The notes: generated by a model from the letters alone, not told the origin. Counted from the stretch's first letter, positions 35,197-44,758 are shown. The stretch: 64,000 nucleotides of DNA from JAOUFP01 sp963801505 (GCA_963801505.1 CAWDEY010000024.1:62001-126000); one strand, 5' to 3'. Made by a program: numbers and translations.

Positions 35197-36132
35197 TCAC
35201 AGTTTTAATCCAGTCATAGAAACAGGGTTTACATTGATGCCGGTTACCTTGACCCCGAAGTGAAGGTGAGGCCCGCTTGCCCTGCCGGTTGATCCGACAA
35301 AGCCTATGACGTCATTTTTAGATACGAGCTCGCCTGGACTGACATTAAACCTCGACATATGCATATAGACCGTAAATATGCCCTGCCCGTGGTCGAGGAT
35401 GACCGTATTGCCGCCAAAAAAAAGCTCTTCTGTCAGGACAACCCTGCCGTTGTTCGCGGCCTTTATCCCTTCTCCTTCCTGCCCTTTCATATCCAGGCCT
35501 CTGTGGATGCTGACCGTTTCATTGTTGATAATCCTCTTTGTGCCGAAAGGGGTAGACAAGGGATTTTGAAGAGGAAGAAGGAAGCTTCCTTCCCAGAGTC
35601 TCTCTGAATCTATCTGCCAGATCGAACTTAGCAGTTCAGCCTCTTTTTTTATGCGCGCCATATCCTGTGGACTGGGAGATACTTTCTCCTCAGGCAAGGT
35701 CAGGTGTATTGTCTCAAACCTGCCTTTCAGTACACGCAACCTGAGCATGGTCTTATGTTTGCCGACCTTAAGATGCATACGGCAGAGACCTGGGCTGGCA
35801 CTTATGTCAATTGCTCCAAGGCCGATAAAGCAGCCTTTTCCGCAGGTGCTGAAATGCAGCGGCTTATCATGGAAAAGTGCGGAAGGTTCTGCTGCTTGTC
35901 TCAGACCGCTGACCCTTATAATGAATGCATCTCCGGGATGTATCTTTGAAGGAAGGACCCTTGCCTGAAAGGCCTCAGCAGCAGCAGGTAAAGATAAAAA
36001 AAAGACCGACACGAGGACAATCAAAAATGAACAGGACAATACCTGATTAACGCGGCAATTAAATGGGTAGCGAGCGTATTTCCTGCAGCTTGCTGCTGGA
36101 TCAAGTGAGCGAATATAAAAATAAAAGTTCAT
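35197..36132 (-). CDS. M23-family (LytM-like) metallopeptidase
   Basis: A protein of 311 residues in the longest frame; the true start may be later (near VLSCSFLIVL), because the first 30 residues look like spacer sequence. A signal or anchor helix (about 33-52) is followed by a beta-rich domain and a C-terminal M23 peptidase domain with zinc motifs IHRGLDMK, VYMHMSRF and GPHLHFG. It would cut peptidoglycan cross-bridges in the periplasm. It follows murA on the same strand. Confidence 0.88.
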   Translation of the reverse strand: MNFYFYIRSLDPAASCRKYARYPFNCRVNQVLSCSFLIVLVSVFFLSLPAAAEAFQARVLPSKIHPGDAFIIRVSGLRQAAEPSALFHDKPLHFSTCGKGCFIGLGAIDISASPGLCRMHLKVGKHKTMLRLRVLKGRFETIHLTLPEEKVSPSPQDMARIKKEAELLSSIWQIDSERLWEGSFLLPLQNPLSTPFGTKRIINNETVSIHRGLDMKGQEGEGIKAANNGRVVLTEELFFGGNTVILDHGQGIFTVYMHMSRFNVSPGELVSKNDVIGFVGSTGRASGPHLHFGVKVTGINVNPVSMTGLKL

Positions 36133-36177
36133 TGCATTGAGATTCCTTGTAGCTTGCTGCGGGGAGTCTTCAATATC

Positions 36178-36256
36178 GTCATGCCCGAGGTTCTTGGTCG
36201 GGCATCCAGGGTCCTTGTTTTTTCTGGATCCCCGCCCACAGATTGCGGGAATGACA
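36178..36256. repeat. GTCATTCCCGC-type inverted repeat element, copy 1
   Basis: About 79 bases starting GTCATGCCCG and ending CGGGAATGAC, so the ends are inverted copies. The same end sequence bounds the element at 62583-62660. Cores differ. Confidence 0.75.
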
Positions 36257-36348
36257 AATTACGGAATTTTGTTGCCGGAGCAATAATAAGGCCGGTCATA
36301 ATTTTACCGCTGTCTATTGTCTTCACCTGGCATGTTCAACGGCATCTT

Positions 36349-37608
36349 TTACTCGTCCTTGACTCTTTTGATATCCGCACCCAGTTTTATGAGTTTGTCC
36401 TCTATCTTTTCGTAGCCGCGATCGAGGTGGTAGATCCTCTTTATGGTCGTCTCCCCTTCGGCTGCGAGAGCTGCAACGATAAGGGACGCACTGGCCCTCA
36501 GGTCTGTAGCCATTAGCGGAGCGGCCTTAAGTCTTTCGACCCCTTTTACGGTTGCCGCAGTGCCTCCGTCGATAGAAATGTCCGCGCCCAGCCTGCGAAG
36601 CTCTGCAACATGCATGAACCGGTTTTCAAATATACTCTCGGAAATAACACTCGTCCCCTCAGCAATGCACATCATCGCCATGATCTGGGCCTGCATATCA
36701 GTCGGAAAACCCGGATAGGGCATTGTCTTGACGTTTACGGCATTGAGCCTTTCAGGGCCGGTCACCCTCACCCCTGATTTAAGAGTCCTGATTTTCATCC
36801 CAGTATCTTTAAGCTTGTTAATGACCGCATCTAGGTGCTGCAGATTGCATCTCCTGATTGTTATGTCTCCGCCGGTAATTCCGGCAACAGCCATGAATGT
36901 CCCGGTTTCAATACGGTCAGGGACGATCGAATACCTCAGTGGTTTAAGCCGTGTTACACCCTCAATCGTGATGACGCTTTCTCCCGCACCTGTTATCCGT
37001 GCTCCCATGGACTTCAGCGCGTCAGCCAGGTCTACGACTTCAGGTTCCTGCGCTGCGTTTTCGATGACCGTTTTTCCTTCCGCAAGTGTCGCTGCCATCA
37101 TGATATTTTCTGTACCGGTGACTGTAGGGGTATCGAAATATACGGATGCGCCCTTAAGTCTTTTGGCCTTTGCCAGGACATATCCTGATTCAAGGGTTAT
37201 AGTGGCCCCCAGTTTTTCAAGCCCCATCAAATGGAGATTTATGGGACGCGCGCCAATGGCACATCCGCCGGGCAAGGACACCTTTGCCTTTCCCAGGCGG
37301 GCCAGGAGCGGGCCAAGGACAAGGACTGAGGCCCTCATGGTGCTGACGAGATCATAAGGCGCCTCATAATTTGATATCTTGCTGCAGTTGAGGATCGCCT
37401 TATTATTTTCAAGATGGAAGCCTGCGCCCAGGTTGGCGATGAGTCTTCCCATGGTCATCACGTCCCTCAGGTGGGGGACGTTTTCTATATGATGTTCACC
37501 GCCTGTAAGGATGGTGGCGGCTATTATCGGCAAGGCAGCGTTTTTTGCGCCGCTGATCTCGACCGTGCCTTTCAGGCGTCTCCCGCCCCTGATAATGAGT
37601 TTGTCCAG
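36349..37608 (-). CDS. murA: UDP-N-acetylglucosamine 1-carboxyvinyltransferase, likely CTG start
   Basis: A protein of 419 residues when read from 37608. It catalyses the first committed step of peptidoglycan synthesis. The expected N-terminus DKLIIRGGRRLKGTVEISGAK lies upstream of the first ATG-type codon and is in frame only from a CTG at 37608, preceded at six bases by AAGGGG; a stop codon lies a few codons before. The catalytic loop cysteine is in GGCAIGARPI. Other signs are NLHLMGLEKLGA, YPGFPTDMQAQ and ENRFMHV. It belongs to a group with prmC and prfA. Confidence 0.92.
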   Translation of the reverse strand: MDKLIIRGGRRLKGTVEISGAKNAALPIIAATILTGGEHHIENVPHLRDVMTMGRLIANLGAGFHLENNKAILNCSKISNYEAPYDLVSTMRASVLVLGPLLARLGKAKVSLPGGCAIGARPINLHLMGLEKLGATITLESGYVLAKAKRLKGASVYFDTPTVTGTENIMMAATLAEGKTVIENAAQEPEVVDLADALKSMGARITGAGESVITIEGVTRLKPLRYSIVPDRIETGTFMAVAGITGGDITIRRCNLQHLDAVINKLKDTGMKIRTLKSGVRVTGPERLNAVNVKTMPYPGFPTDMQAQIMAMMCIAEGTSVISESIFENRFMHVAELRRLGADISIDGGTAATVKGVERLKAAPLMATDLRASASLIVAALAAEGETTIKRIYHLDRGYEKIEDKLIKLGADIKRVKDE

Positions 37609-37680
37609 ATTCTCCCCCTTACAAATAGTTTATATATTCTAACGGTATTGAGAAACAAAAAGGAAGGTATTAGAGAGGGA

Positions 37681-37770
37681 ATTAAAGAGAACCACAGAGT
37701 CCACGGAGATAACTTTAAAATTTAACAGACGTAAACTTTCAAAAAGTTCTTTGTGTCCTCTGTGGTTAAT
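37681..37770. repeat. CACAGAG-family short hairpin repeat
   Basis: Left arm AACCACAGAGTCCACGGAG and right arm TTGTGTCCTCTGTGGTTA form a long hairpin between murA and the HicB-like gene. Confidence 0.7.
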
Positions 37771-37816
37771 TGCACCTGACTATCTCATGGCACGGATCTT
37801 ATGTTATATTTGCTGT

Positions 37817-37975
37817 ATGAGAGAATTCACAATTTACCAGGACGATGACGGCAGCTGGGTTGCAGAATGTAAAGAACTGCCGGGCTACAGGGCATCCGGC
37901 AAGACAAAGGAAGAGGCCTTACAAAAGATACAGCATGCCCTTTTGCTCTATCACCCCTGCAGGTGCGAAGACTGA
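37817..37975 (+). CDS. HicB-like (UPF0150-type) small protein
   Basis: A protein of 52 residues, MREFTIYQDDDGSWVAECKEL ending YHPCRCED, matching the compact HicB/UPF0150 fold (ELPGYRASGKTKEEALQKI). No DNA-binding tail and no HicA partner are adjacent. The chosen ATG at 37817 starts the conserved fold; the longer frame upstream is non-coding. It stands alone between repeats and prmC. Confidence 0.75.
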   Translation: MREFTIYQDDDGSWVAECKELPGYRASGKTKEEALQKIQHALLLYHPCRCED

Positions 37976-38208
37976 AAATAATTTTTTTATCCTGAGAACT
38001 CTGCCATTATGATATATACCCTTTCAGTTCTTCATTAACAACGCGGTCCAGGTTCTCATTCCCTTGACCTGACCTGTAAGATAATTTATCGTCGTGCATT
38101 GCCTTTTTTTTTATTTTGATGTTGGGGAGTTAGGGAATAGTTATACGTCATCAAGAAGCAAGGGCGCAGAGACCGTGACCAACTATTACGATTAGCCGCT
38201 GACCGCCT

Positions 38209-39099
38209 TTATTGCTTCTCCGCCTTCAGCACCCGATCAATTCCGGCAAAGTCTTTTGTTATCGAGATGCACTTAAAACCTGATCTCTCCGCAATCTCTT
38301 TAACCGCCTCTGACTGTCCAAACCCAAGTTCAAAGAGGATGCTGCCGTGCTCTTTCAGGTGGCCTGCTGCCTTTGAAAGAATTTTCCGGTAAAAAGCAAG
38401 CCCGTCCTCTCCCCCGTCCAATGCCCTGAGAGGCTCCCACTCCCTTACCTCTCTCTGAAGTCCTTTGATGTCAGATGTAGTGATATAGGGCGGGTTGGCG
38501 GTTATCAGATCAAAGGCCATATGGTCCTCTACCGGAGAAAATAAGCGGCCCTTGAGGAATGTGATATTCCGGATCTTGTTACAATCAGCGTTGCCCCTTG
38601 CGTACTTAATGGCCTTTGCAGAAATATCAGTTGCATATACCATCGCAGCAGGGAACTCTTTTGCCAGTGCCAGTGCTATGCATCCGCTGCCGGTGCAGAG
38701 ATCGAGAATGGTTGAAGGCTGAAGGTTGAAGGCTGAAGGTTTTTCTTCTGAGCTTTTTACGTTTAACATTTTACTATTCACAATCCGTATCGCTTCCTCA
38801 ACAAGCATTTCAGTCTCCGGCCTTGGTATCAGTACGCCTTTACCAACCCTTATCTCAAGACCTAGAAAGTCGACCTGTCCGATGATATACTGCAGAGGCT
38901 CTCCGGCTGCGCGTCTCTTTACAAGCCTGTTTATCCTGGAGACTAATCTCCGGTCTGCTTCAGGGTTGTCCATGTATGCCCTGAGTCTTTCAATGCCGGA
39001 AGCATGCAGCGCCAGAAGTTCAGCATCGACCAGTGGGTCGGTGACTCCGAATTTTTCAAGATAGTCGGACGAGGATTTTATGGTATCAAGCAATCTCAT
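38209..39099 (-). CDS. prmC: Release factor glutamine N5-methyltransferase with repeat insertion
   Basis: A protein of 296 residues. Family motifs are PLQYIIGQVDFLG, PRPETEMLVEEAI, DLCTGSGCIALALA and the catalytic NPPYI. It methylates the GGQ glutamine of release factors; prfA lies immediately upstream. Between residues about 113 and 134 an extra 20-odd residues (KMLNVKSSEEKPSAFNLQ) separate two parts that adjoin in relatives. The DNA there (38710-38783) is a run of GGTTGAAGGCTGAA and GTTTAACATTTTAC units typical of spacer repeats. Confidence 0.92.
   Translation of the reverse strand: MRLLDTIKSSSDYLEKFGVTDPLVDAELLALHASGIERLRAYMDNPEADRRLVSRINRLVKRRAAGEPLQYIIGQVDFLGLEIRVGKGVLIPRPETEMLVEEAIRIVNSKMLNVKSSEEKPSAFNLQPSTILDLCTGSGCIALALAKEFPAAMVYATDISAKAIKYARGNADCNKIRNITFLKGRLFSPVEDHMAFDLITANPPYITTSDIKGLQREVREWEPLRALDGGEDGLAFYRKILSKAAGHLKEHGSILFELGFGQSEAVKEIAERSGFKCISITKDFAGIDRVLKAEKQ
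38710..38783. repeat. GGCTGAA/GTTTAACA repeat tract inside prmC
   Basis: Three to four copies of a GGTTGAAGGCTGAA-like unit followed by GTTTAACATTTTAC, in frame within prmC. Similar units occur between genes at 44648-44758, 49665-49700 and 62527-62570. Confidence 0.75.
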
Positions 39100-39160
39100 G
39101 GGTGATTAGAATTGTCCGAACAGTTATTAATGTCGCACAATTGAATAGACATTATTCAGA

Positions 39161-39236
39161 AAATCTCCCCACACCCCTCTTTGCCAAAGAGGGGCTTTAT
39201 ACCTCCCTTTGGAAAAGGGAGGTTAGGAGGGATTTT
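39161..39236. repeat. CCTCTTTGCC inverted repeat element
   Basis: AAATCTCCCC at one end and GGAGGGATTT at the other are inverted matches, enclosing two small hairpins CCTCTTTGCCAAAGAGG and CCTCCCTTTGGAAAAGGGAGG. It lies between prmC and prfA. Such elements occur in many bacterial genomes and are non-coding. Confidence 0.75.
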
Positions 39237-39283
39237 GCAAATCAAAGTCCACATTATTTTGAGACGGCAAAGGGTTTTCAGGC

Positions 39284-40345
39284 TCAGAGTTCCTGTAATC
39301 TTGCTGCATTAAAATCAGTTGTAAGGTTGTCAATGAGTTCATCAAGATTCCCTTCGAGGACCTGTTCAAGCTTGTGAAGAGTTAATCCTGTACGGTGGTC
39401 CGTCACCCTGTTTTGGGGATAGTTGTAAGTCCTGATCCTCTCGCTTCTGTCCCCTGAACCTACCTGGGATTTCCGGTCCTGCGCCCTCTCCTTGTCCTTT
39501 TCTTCCATCTGGACCTCGTAGAGCCTTGCACGAAGTACCTTCATCGCCTTCTCCCTGTTTTTGGTCTGAGAGCGCTCATCCTGACATTGCACAACAAGTC
39601 CTGTCGGCACATGCACTATGCGTACAGCGGAATATGTTGTGTTAACGCTCTGGCCGCCTGCGCCGGAGGAGCAGAAGGTATCTATCCTGAGGTCCTTTGC
39701 ATCTATCTTCACATCAACCTCTTCTGCCTCGGGAAGCACCGCCACTGTTGCCGCTGAAGTGTGTATTCTGCCGGAGGCCTCTGTGGAGGGCACCCGCTGG
39801 ACCCGGTGCACCCCGCTTTCATATTTCAACCTGCTGTAAGCACCCTTGCCCTGGATAGAGGCAACAACTTCCTTGATCCCTCCGAGGCCTGTGGCATTCA
39901 TGCTGATCAGCTCAACCTTCCATTTTTTGGATTCCGCATATTTTGTATACATCCGAAGCAGGCTCGCCCCGAACAACGCAGCCTCTTCCCCGCCTGTCCC
40001 TGCCCTTATCTCCAGTATTACGTTTTTAGAGTCCCTGGGGTCTACCGGGAGCATCATCCTTTTCAGTTCACTTTCAAGCAGGGGTTTTCTTTTCTTGAGT
40101 TCATCGAGCTCTGCCAGGGCAAGTTCTTTCAATTCATTGTCCCCTGCTTTCAGAAGCTCTTCCGTGCTTTCGAGATCTGAAATGACCTTCTTGTATTCCC
40201 GTATTTTTTCAACCAATGGCTGCAACTCCGCGTGTTCCCTCGAATACTTCTGGAAATCAGACTGCGCTGAAAACACCTTCGGGTCCATCAAAAGCTCTGT
40301 CAGATTTTCATATTTAGCTTCTATCTGAAGGAGTTTATCAAGCAT
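39284..40345 (-). CDS. prfA: Peptide chain release factor 1
   Basis: A protein of 353 residues from the ATG at 40345, which follows GAGG by six bases and overlaps the DUF1385 stop by eight bases. The GGQ catalytic loop is in SGAGGQSVNTTYSAV, and the anticodon-like PxT region is in RVPSTEASGR. It terminates translation at UAA and UAG. Downstream prmC modifies it. Order rpmE, DUF1385, prfA, prmC is a common conserved neighbourhood. Confidence 0.96.
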   Translation of the reverse strand: MLDKLLQIEAKYENLTELLMDPKVFSAQSDFQKYSREHAELQPLVEKIREYKKVISDLESTEELLKAGDNELKELALAELDELKKRKPLLESELKRMMLPVDPRDSKNVILEIRAGTGGEEAALFGASLLRMYTKYAESKKWKVELISMNATGLGGIKEVVASIQGKGAYSRLKYESGVHRVQRVPSTEASGRIHTSAATVAVLPEAEEVDVKIDAKDLRIDTFCSSGAGGQSVNTTYSAVRIVHVPTGLVVQCQDERSQTKNREKAMKVLRARLYEVQMEEKDKERAQDRKSQVGSGDRSERIRTYNYPQNRVTDHRTGLTLHKLEQVLEGNLDELIDNLTTDFNAARLQEL

Positions 40346-41231
40346 TTTCTTCCTCAAGCTTCAGGACTGCCTTGAGGGCGCTGAGGGCAACTTCGAGCTG
40401 CGCATCATCAGGTTCTCTTGTGGTCAGGCGCTGCAGCAGCAGGCCTGGGTAAATAAGCATATGCATAAGCGGGTTGTGGCTCCATTTCGATGAGAATTTC
40501 AGAAACTCAAAAGACAAACCGGCGATAAGAGGTATCAGCACGATCCTGGAAAGGAATTTATACAAAAAGGGCCAGTACTGGGGGATAAAGGAAAAAGCAA
40601 GGATGCTGAAGACCATTACTATCATCAGGAAGCTGGTGCCGCAGCGCGGGTGCAGCGGGCTGTTGTTCCTTACATTTTCGAGCGTCAATTCCTTCCCCGC
40701 CTCATAGGCATAGATAACCTTATGTTCTGCTCCATGATACATGAATATCCTTGCCATCTCCTTCCAAAGCCCTATCATTACCACGTAAACCAGAAAGACC
40801 AGGACCCTCAGGATCCCGTCCGTGAGGTTAAAAAGGAGCGATTTTTTCGCTATGCCCTCAAAAACAAGACCGGCGAGTTTGGTAACGTATAACGGCAAAA
40901 GTATAAAGAGCCCGATGCCCAGCAGTATTGATACGAAGATTGTCACTGCTATGGAAAACTTACTCAGGCTCTCTGTCTCTTCTTCTTCATAGGCCTTGCC
41001 TGCAGAAAATTCTATTGCCTGTATGCCGAGTATCAAGGCATGGAAAAGCGCGACAACACCTCTGAGTACCGGCAATTTCAGAAACCCCGGGATTTCAGCC
41101 AGCTTCTCCTCTTTAAGGTGTATGCTGCCTTTTTGGTCTCTCACTGCCACGGTCCAGTTTTTCGGGGACTTCATCATGACCCCTTCAATGACCGCCTGTC
41201 CGCCTATGCTCTTTGTTTTACCATGATTCAT
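40338..41231 (-). CDS. DUF1385 integral membrane protein
   Basis: A protein of 297 residues from the ATG at 41231, chosen because GGAG lies six bases upstream. Family signs are IGGQAVIEGVMMKSP near the N-terminus, FMYHGAEHKVIYAYE and NNSPLHPRCGTSFL. It has five or so membrane helices. Function unknown, but it is regularly encoded beside prfA and rpmE, as here. Confidence 0.92.
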   Translation of the reverse strand: MNHGKTKSIGGQAVIEGVMMKSPKNWTVAVRDQKGSIHLKEEKLAEIPGFLKLPVLRGVVALFHALILGIQAIEFSAGKAYEEEETESLSKFSIAVTIFVSILLGIGLFILLPLYVTKLAGLVFEGIAKKSLLFNLTDGILRVLVFLVYVVMIGLWKEMARIFMYHGAEHKVIYAYEAGKELTLENVRNNSPLHPRCGTSFLMIVMVFSILAFSFIPQYWPFLYKFLSRIVLIPLIAGLSFEFLKFSSKWSHNPLMHMLIYPGLLLQRLTTREPDDAQLEVALSALKAVLKLEEENA

Positions 41232-41244
41232 TATTTTCTCCACA

Positions 41245-41282
41245 GAAAAAAAGCAGGAAACCGGTAAGGCTTCCTGCTTTTG
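41245..41282 (-). terminator. Terminator downstream of rpmE
   Basis: Stem AAGCAGGAA / TTCCTGCTT flanked by T runs on both strands, placed between rpmE and the DUF1385 gene. Confidence 0.75.
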
Positions 41283-41299
41283 ATAAATTTAAAATAAAG

Positions 41300-41500
41300 C
41301 TATTTCTTTGCGTATTTTTTCTTGAACTTTTCGACCCTTCCCTCGGCATCATGGATCTTCTGCTTGCCGGTAAAGAAAGGATGGCATTTTGAACATATAT
41401 CAAGGCGTACATCGGCCCTTGTAGACCTGGTAGTGAATGTGTCACCGCAGGCACAAACAACCTTTACTTCCTTGTAGTCCGGATGAATTCCTTCTTTCAC
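41300..41500 (-). CDS. rpmE: 50S ribosomal protein L31
   Basis: A protein of 66 residues, MKEGIHPDYKEVKVVCACGD, with zinc-type cysteines (CACG and CSKC) and the ending HPFFTGKQ. The cysteine form is the zinc-containing version. It heads the rpmE-DUF1385-prfA-prmC group and has a strong GGAGG-like site before the ATG. Confidence 0.97.
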   Translation of the reverse strand: MKEGIHPDYKEVKVVCACGDTFTTRSTRADVRLDICSKCHPFFTGKQKIHDAEGRVEKFKKKYAKK

Positions 41501-41612
41501 GTTTCTCCTCCTGGTTTGTAATAGTACATTTTAAAAGATTTCAACAGGTTTTCGCAACATTTCAAAAAACATGGCGCTTGATTTCCTCCAAATCATCTTG
41601 TATCCTTCCTGT

Positions 41613-43205
41613 ATGCGTAAAGAGATGGTCGATTTTCTTATCATCGGAAGCGGGGTCGCAGGCCTGCGGGCAGCTATAGAGCTTGCACCGTACGGAAACG
41701 TGCTGGTAGTGACAAAAGATAAAACTTCGGAAAGCAGCACGGAATACGCTCAGGGCGGCATTGCGGTTGTTATGAGCGATGAAGACGAGGTGGGAATCCA
41801 TCTGGACGATACCCTGAAGGCAGGTGACGGACTCTGCAAGGAAGTTGCTGTAAAGACACTGGTAGAAGAAGGGCCTGACCGAATAATGGAACTGATCGAG
41901 TGGGGCGCTGAATTTGACAAAGAGGGCACTAAGCTTGATCTTACTATTGAGGCTGCCCATTCCCGAAGAAGGATCCTCCATTCTCACGGAGATTCAACAG
42001 GGAAGGAACTTGAAAGAGTGCTTCTTCAGAAGGTCCGCTCCCTCCCCTCTGTACGGAAATACCCTTTTGCCTTTACCATAGACCTAATAGTTCATGATTC
42101 ACAATGCCATGGCGCATATGTACTAAGAGATGGAGAGATTACCGCCCTTTTTGCAAAAGCCACCATTTTGACAACAGGCGGGGCAGGACAGCTTTTTTCA
42201 CGCACAACCAATCCCGAGGTAGCAACCGGTGACGGCATGGCAATCGGCTTCAGGGCAGGCGCCACTCTTGAGGATATGGAATTTGTCCAGTTTCATCCGA
42301 CAAGCCTTTTTTATCCTGCTGCCCCCCAATTTCTACTTAGCGAGTCAATGCGCGGTGAAGGCGCGGTGCTGCTTAATGTAAACAAGCAGAGATTTATGCA
42401 GGACTATCACCTCCTTGCTGAACTTGCGCCAAGGGACATCGTCTCACGGGCGATTATTTCAGAAATGGTAAAAACCAATACCGACCACGTGTATCTGGAC
42501 CTCAGACATATGGGAAAAGCCTTTGTGAAGAAGCGGTTCCCGAGAATCCATTCAACCTGCCTTAAATACGACATCGACATAACTGAAGACCTTATCCCTG
42601 TATCTCCGGCAGCACATTATATCATGGGTGGCGTGCAAACCAACCTTGACGGAGAAACCGACATTAAAGGCCTTTATGCAGCGGGTGAAGTCTCCTGCAC
42701 AGGAGTCCACGGGGCCAACAGACTGGCCTCTAACAGCCTGCTTGAGGGCCTTGTCTACGGCGCGAGGACCGGCAAGGCTGCTCTAAAGTCTCCCCTTGTC
42801 CCTTCAGACAATACAACACTCAACTTTAAAATCTCTTCCATGCCTGAATACGGAGAAATCAGAAGGGCCCTCAGAAAATTGATGTGGGAGAGGGTGGGTA
42901 TCATTCGCTGCCAAGCTTCGCTCGGAGAAGCGCGGGAAAAGCTCCTGAAATGGGAAGAAAACCTGGAGAAAAATTACGCCACAAGGCTGGAGCTTGAGCT
43001 GAAAAACATGATCACTGTTGCCGGGATTATCGTCAAGTCCGCCCTGGCAAGAACAGGGAGCGTTGGTGCTCATTACCGGTCGGATTTCAGGGCAAGGGGA
43101 GAAGACTGGCAACAGCACATTTCCTGGAATAAAAGGGACTTCGCTCTCAAAGAAAACGCCCCTGAGAATATTCGAAAAACCAAAAAAGAGACCGGCAAAT
43201 CATGA
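41613..43205 (+). CDS. nadB: L-aspartate oxidase
   Basis: A flavoprotein of about 530 residues from the start at 41613. It oxidises aspartate to iminoaspartate in NAD synthesis, usually with fumarate or oxygen as acceptor. FAD and family motifs are FLIIGSGVAGLRAAIEL, SSTEYAQGGIA, HSHGDSTGKE, FVQFHPTSL, SESMRGEGA and GEVSCTGVHGANRLASNSLLE. It overlaps pyk by four bases. nadA and nadC are not in the window. Confidence 0.94.
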   Translation: MRKEMVDFLIIGSGVAGLRAAIELAPYGNVLVVTKDKTSESSTEYAQGGIAVVMSDEDEVGIHLDDTLKAGDGLCKEVAVKTLVEEGPDRIMELIEWGAEFDKEGTKLDLTIEAAHSRRRILHSHGDSTGKELERVLLQKVRSLPSVRKYPFAFTIDLIVHDSQCHGAYVLRDGEITALFAKATILTTGGAGQLFSRTTNPEVATGDGMAIGFRAGATLEDMEFVQFHPTSLFYPAAPQFLLSESMRGEGAVLLNVNKQRFMQDYHLLAELAPRDIVSRAIISEMVKTNTDHVYLDLRHMGKAFVKKRFPRIHSTCLKYDIDITEDLIPVSPAAHYIMGGVQTNLDGETDIKGLYAAGEVSCTGVHGANRLASNSLLEGLVYGARTGKAALKSPLVPSDNTTLNFKISSMPEYGEIRRALRKLMWERVGIIRCQASLGEAREKLLKWEENLEKNYATRLELELKNMITVAGIIVKSALARTGSVGAHYRSDFRARGEDWQQHISWNKRDFALKENAPENIRKTKKETGKS

Positions 43206-44611
43206 TTCAGGGCAGGGCAAAAATTGTCTGCACAATCGGTCCTGCCTCCAGCAGCAGGGCTGTCCTTTTTCACCTGATAAAAAGCGGGATGGATGTTGCA
43301 CGCCTGAATTTTTCACATGGCAGCCATTCATCACACAGAGAGGTCGTCAGGCTCATCAGGGAAGGCTCAAAAAAATTCAACACGCCCGTCTCCATACTCC
43401 AGGACCTTCAGGGCATAAAGATACGGGTCGGACTTTTTAGAAACGGAGAGGTTGAACTGAAAAAAAACAGTAAACTGCTCATTCATCCAGGTGAAGGTAC
43501 CGGAGATAGCAGCAATATATTTGTCTCCTATCCCGCGCTCTTGAAGGACGCAAAAAAAGGCGACCGGATACTCCTTGACGACGGGCTCATGCAGCTCCGG
43601 GTCACTGGAAAATCAAGGCAAGCCCTGCTTGCCAGGGTCATTGAAGGCGGGCTGCTGAGAGACAGAAAAGGGGTGAATCTCCCGGGGATGAAGATTTCCC
43701 AGAGGTCCTTTACTGACAAGGACATGAGAGACCTTGAACTCGGACTGAAAATGGCTGTTGACTATATCGCAATATCATTCGTCAGGACCGCACGCGATAT
43801 CACTGACATGAAAGACAGGGTCAGGGAAAGGGGCATGGACATCCCGGTCATAGCAAAGATTGAAAAACACGAGGCACTCCTGAATATCGACGATATACTC
43901 GAGACTGCCGACGGTATAATGATAGCGCGTGGGGACCTTGGCGTGGAAGTGGCACCTGAGGAAGTGCCCCTGATCCAGAAGGCGCTGATTCGAAAGGCCA
44001 ACAACAAGGGGAAGATAGTTATTACTGCAACCCAGATGCTTGAATCCATGACGGAAAATCTGAGGCCGACTCGGGCTGAGGCCACCGATGTTGCCAATGC
44101 AGTACTCGACGGGACTGACGCCCTTATGCTGTCAGCAGAAACCGCCTCAGGAGAACATCCTATAGAGGCGTTTTTGATGATGGAGAGGATCATCAGACAT
44201 ACTGAACAGACAGAGAAAATAGCATCGGACTATATCCGGGGCAATTCATACGCGGAGGCGCTGGCAGACGCAGCCTGCAGGGCATCTGATGACATCGGGG
44301 CGAAGGTCCTGGTTGCATTTACCAGATCAGGCTTTACCGCGCTTCTTGTCTCAAAGTTCAGACCAAAGGTCCCTATCATAGCCTTTACTCCTGAGCATGC
44401 TGTCATGACCAGGCTGCCTTTATACTGGGGTGTAATCCCGAAATATATGAGGCCTCTGGCCAATACGGACCAGATGCTCAGAGAGGCAGAGAAGGCCCTT
44501 CTGAAAGAAAAAATAGTCAGAAAAGGCGACCGCATCGTCATTATTGCAAGCTCCCCCTTTTCCACAAAGGCCAAAACAAATTTCATAAAACTCCATCAGA
44601 TCGGGGAATAA
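43202..44611 (+). CDS. pyk: Pyruvate kinase
   Basis: A protein of 469 residues that converts PEP and ADP to pyruvate and ATP. Visible motifs are KIVCTIGPAS, MDVARLNFSHGSH, IPVIAKIEKHEAL, IMIARGDLGVEV and ATQMLESM with the threonine and lysine of the active site. The usual LQGPKIR reads LQGIKIR here, a small oddity. Its ATG overlaps the nadB stop (ATGA), so the two are coupled. Confidence 0.96.
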   Translation: MIQGRAKIVCTIGPASSSRAVLFHLIKSGMDVARLNFSHGSHSSHREVVRLIREGSKKFNTPVSILQDLQGIKIRVGLFRNGEVELKKNSKLLIHPGEGTGDSSNIFVSYPALLKDAKKGDRILLDDGLMQLRVTGKSRQALLARVIEGGLLRDRKGVNLPGMKISQRSFTDKDMRDLELGLKMAVDYIAISFVRTARDITDMKDRVRERGMDIPVIAKIEKHEALLNIDDILETADGIMIARGDLGVEVAPEEVPLIQKALIRKANNKGKIVITATQMLESMTENLRPTRAEATDVANAVLDGTDALMLSAETASGEHPIEAFLMMERIIRHTEQTEKIASDYIRGNSYAEALADAACRASDDIGAKVLVAFTRSGFTALLVSKFRPKVPIIAFTPEHAVMTRLPLYWGVIPKYMRPLANTDQMLREAEKALLKEKIVRKGDRIVIIASSPFSTKAKTNFIKLHQIGE

Positions 44612-44647
44612 CTTTTTCTGATCATAACTGACTATCTAAAACGTAAA

Positions 44648-44758
44648 TGATCAGGTGTTTAGGCTGAAGACTGAAGGCTGAAGTATGTCAATCATCTAGT
44701 GCTACCTGCTCAGCCATCACCTAATAACCTTCCACCTTCAGTCTATCCGCCTGAGTTG
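44648..44758. repeat. Intergenic GGCTGAAGACTGAAG repeat
   Basis: Short GGCTGAAG and CTTCAGTCT units in opposite orientation between convergent pyk and ntrX. Resembles the tract inside prmC. No terminator-like T run was found. Confidence 0.55.
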
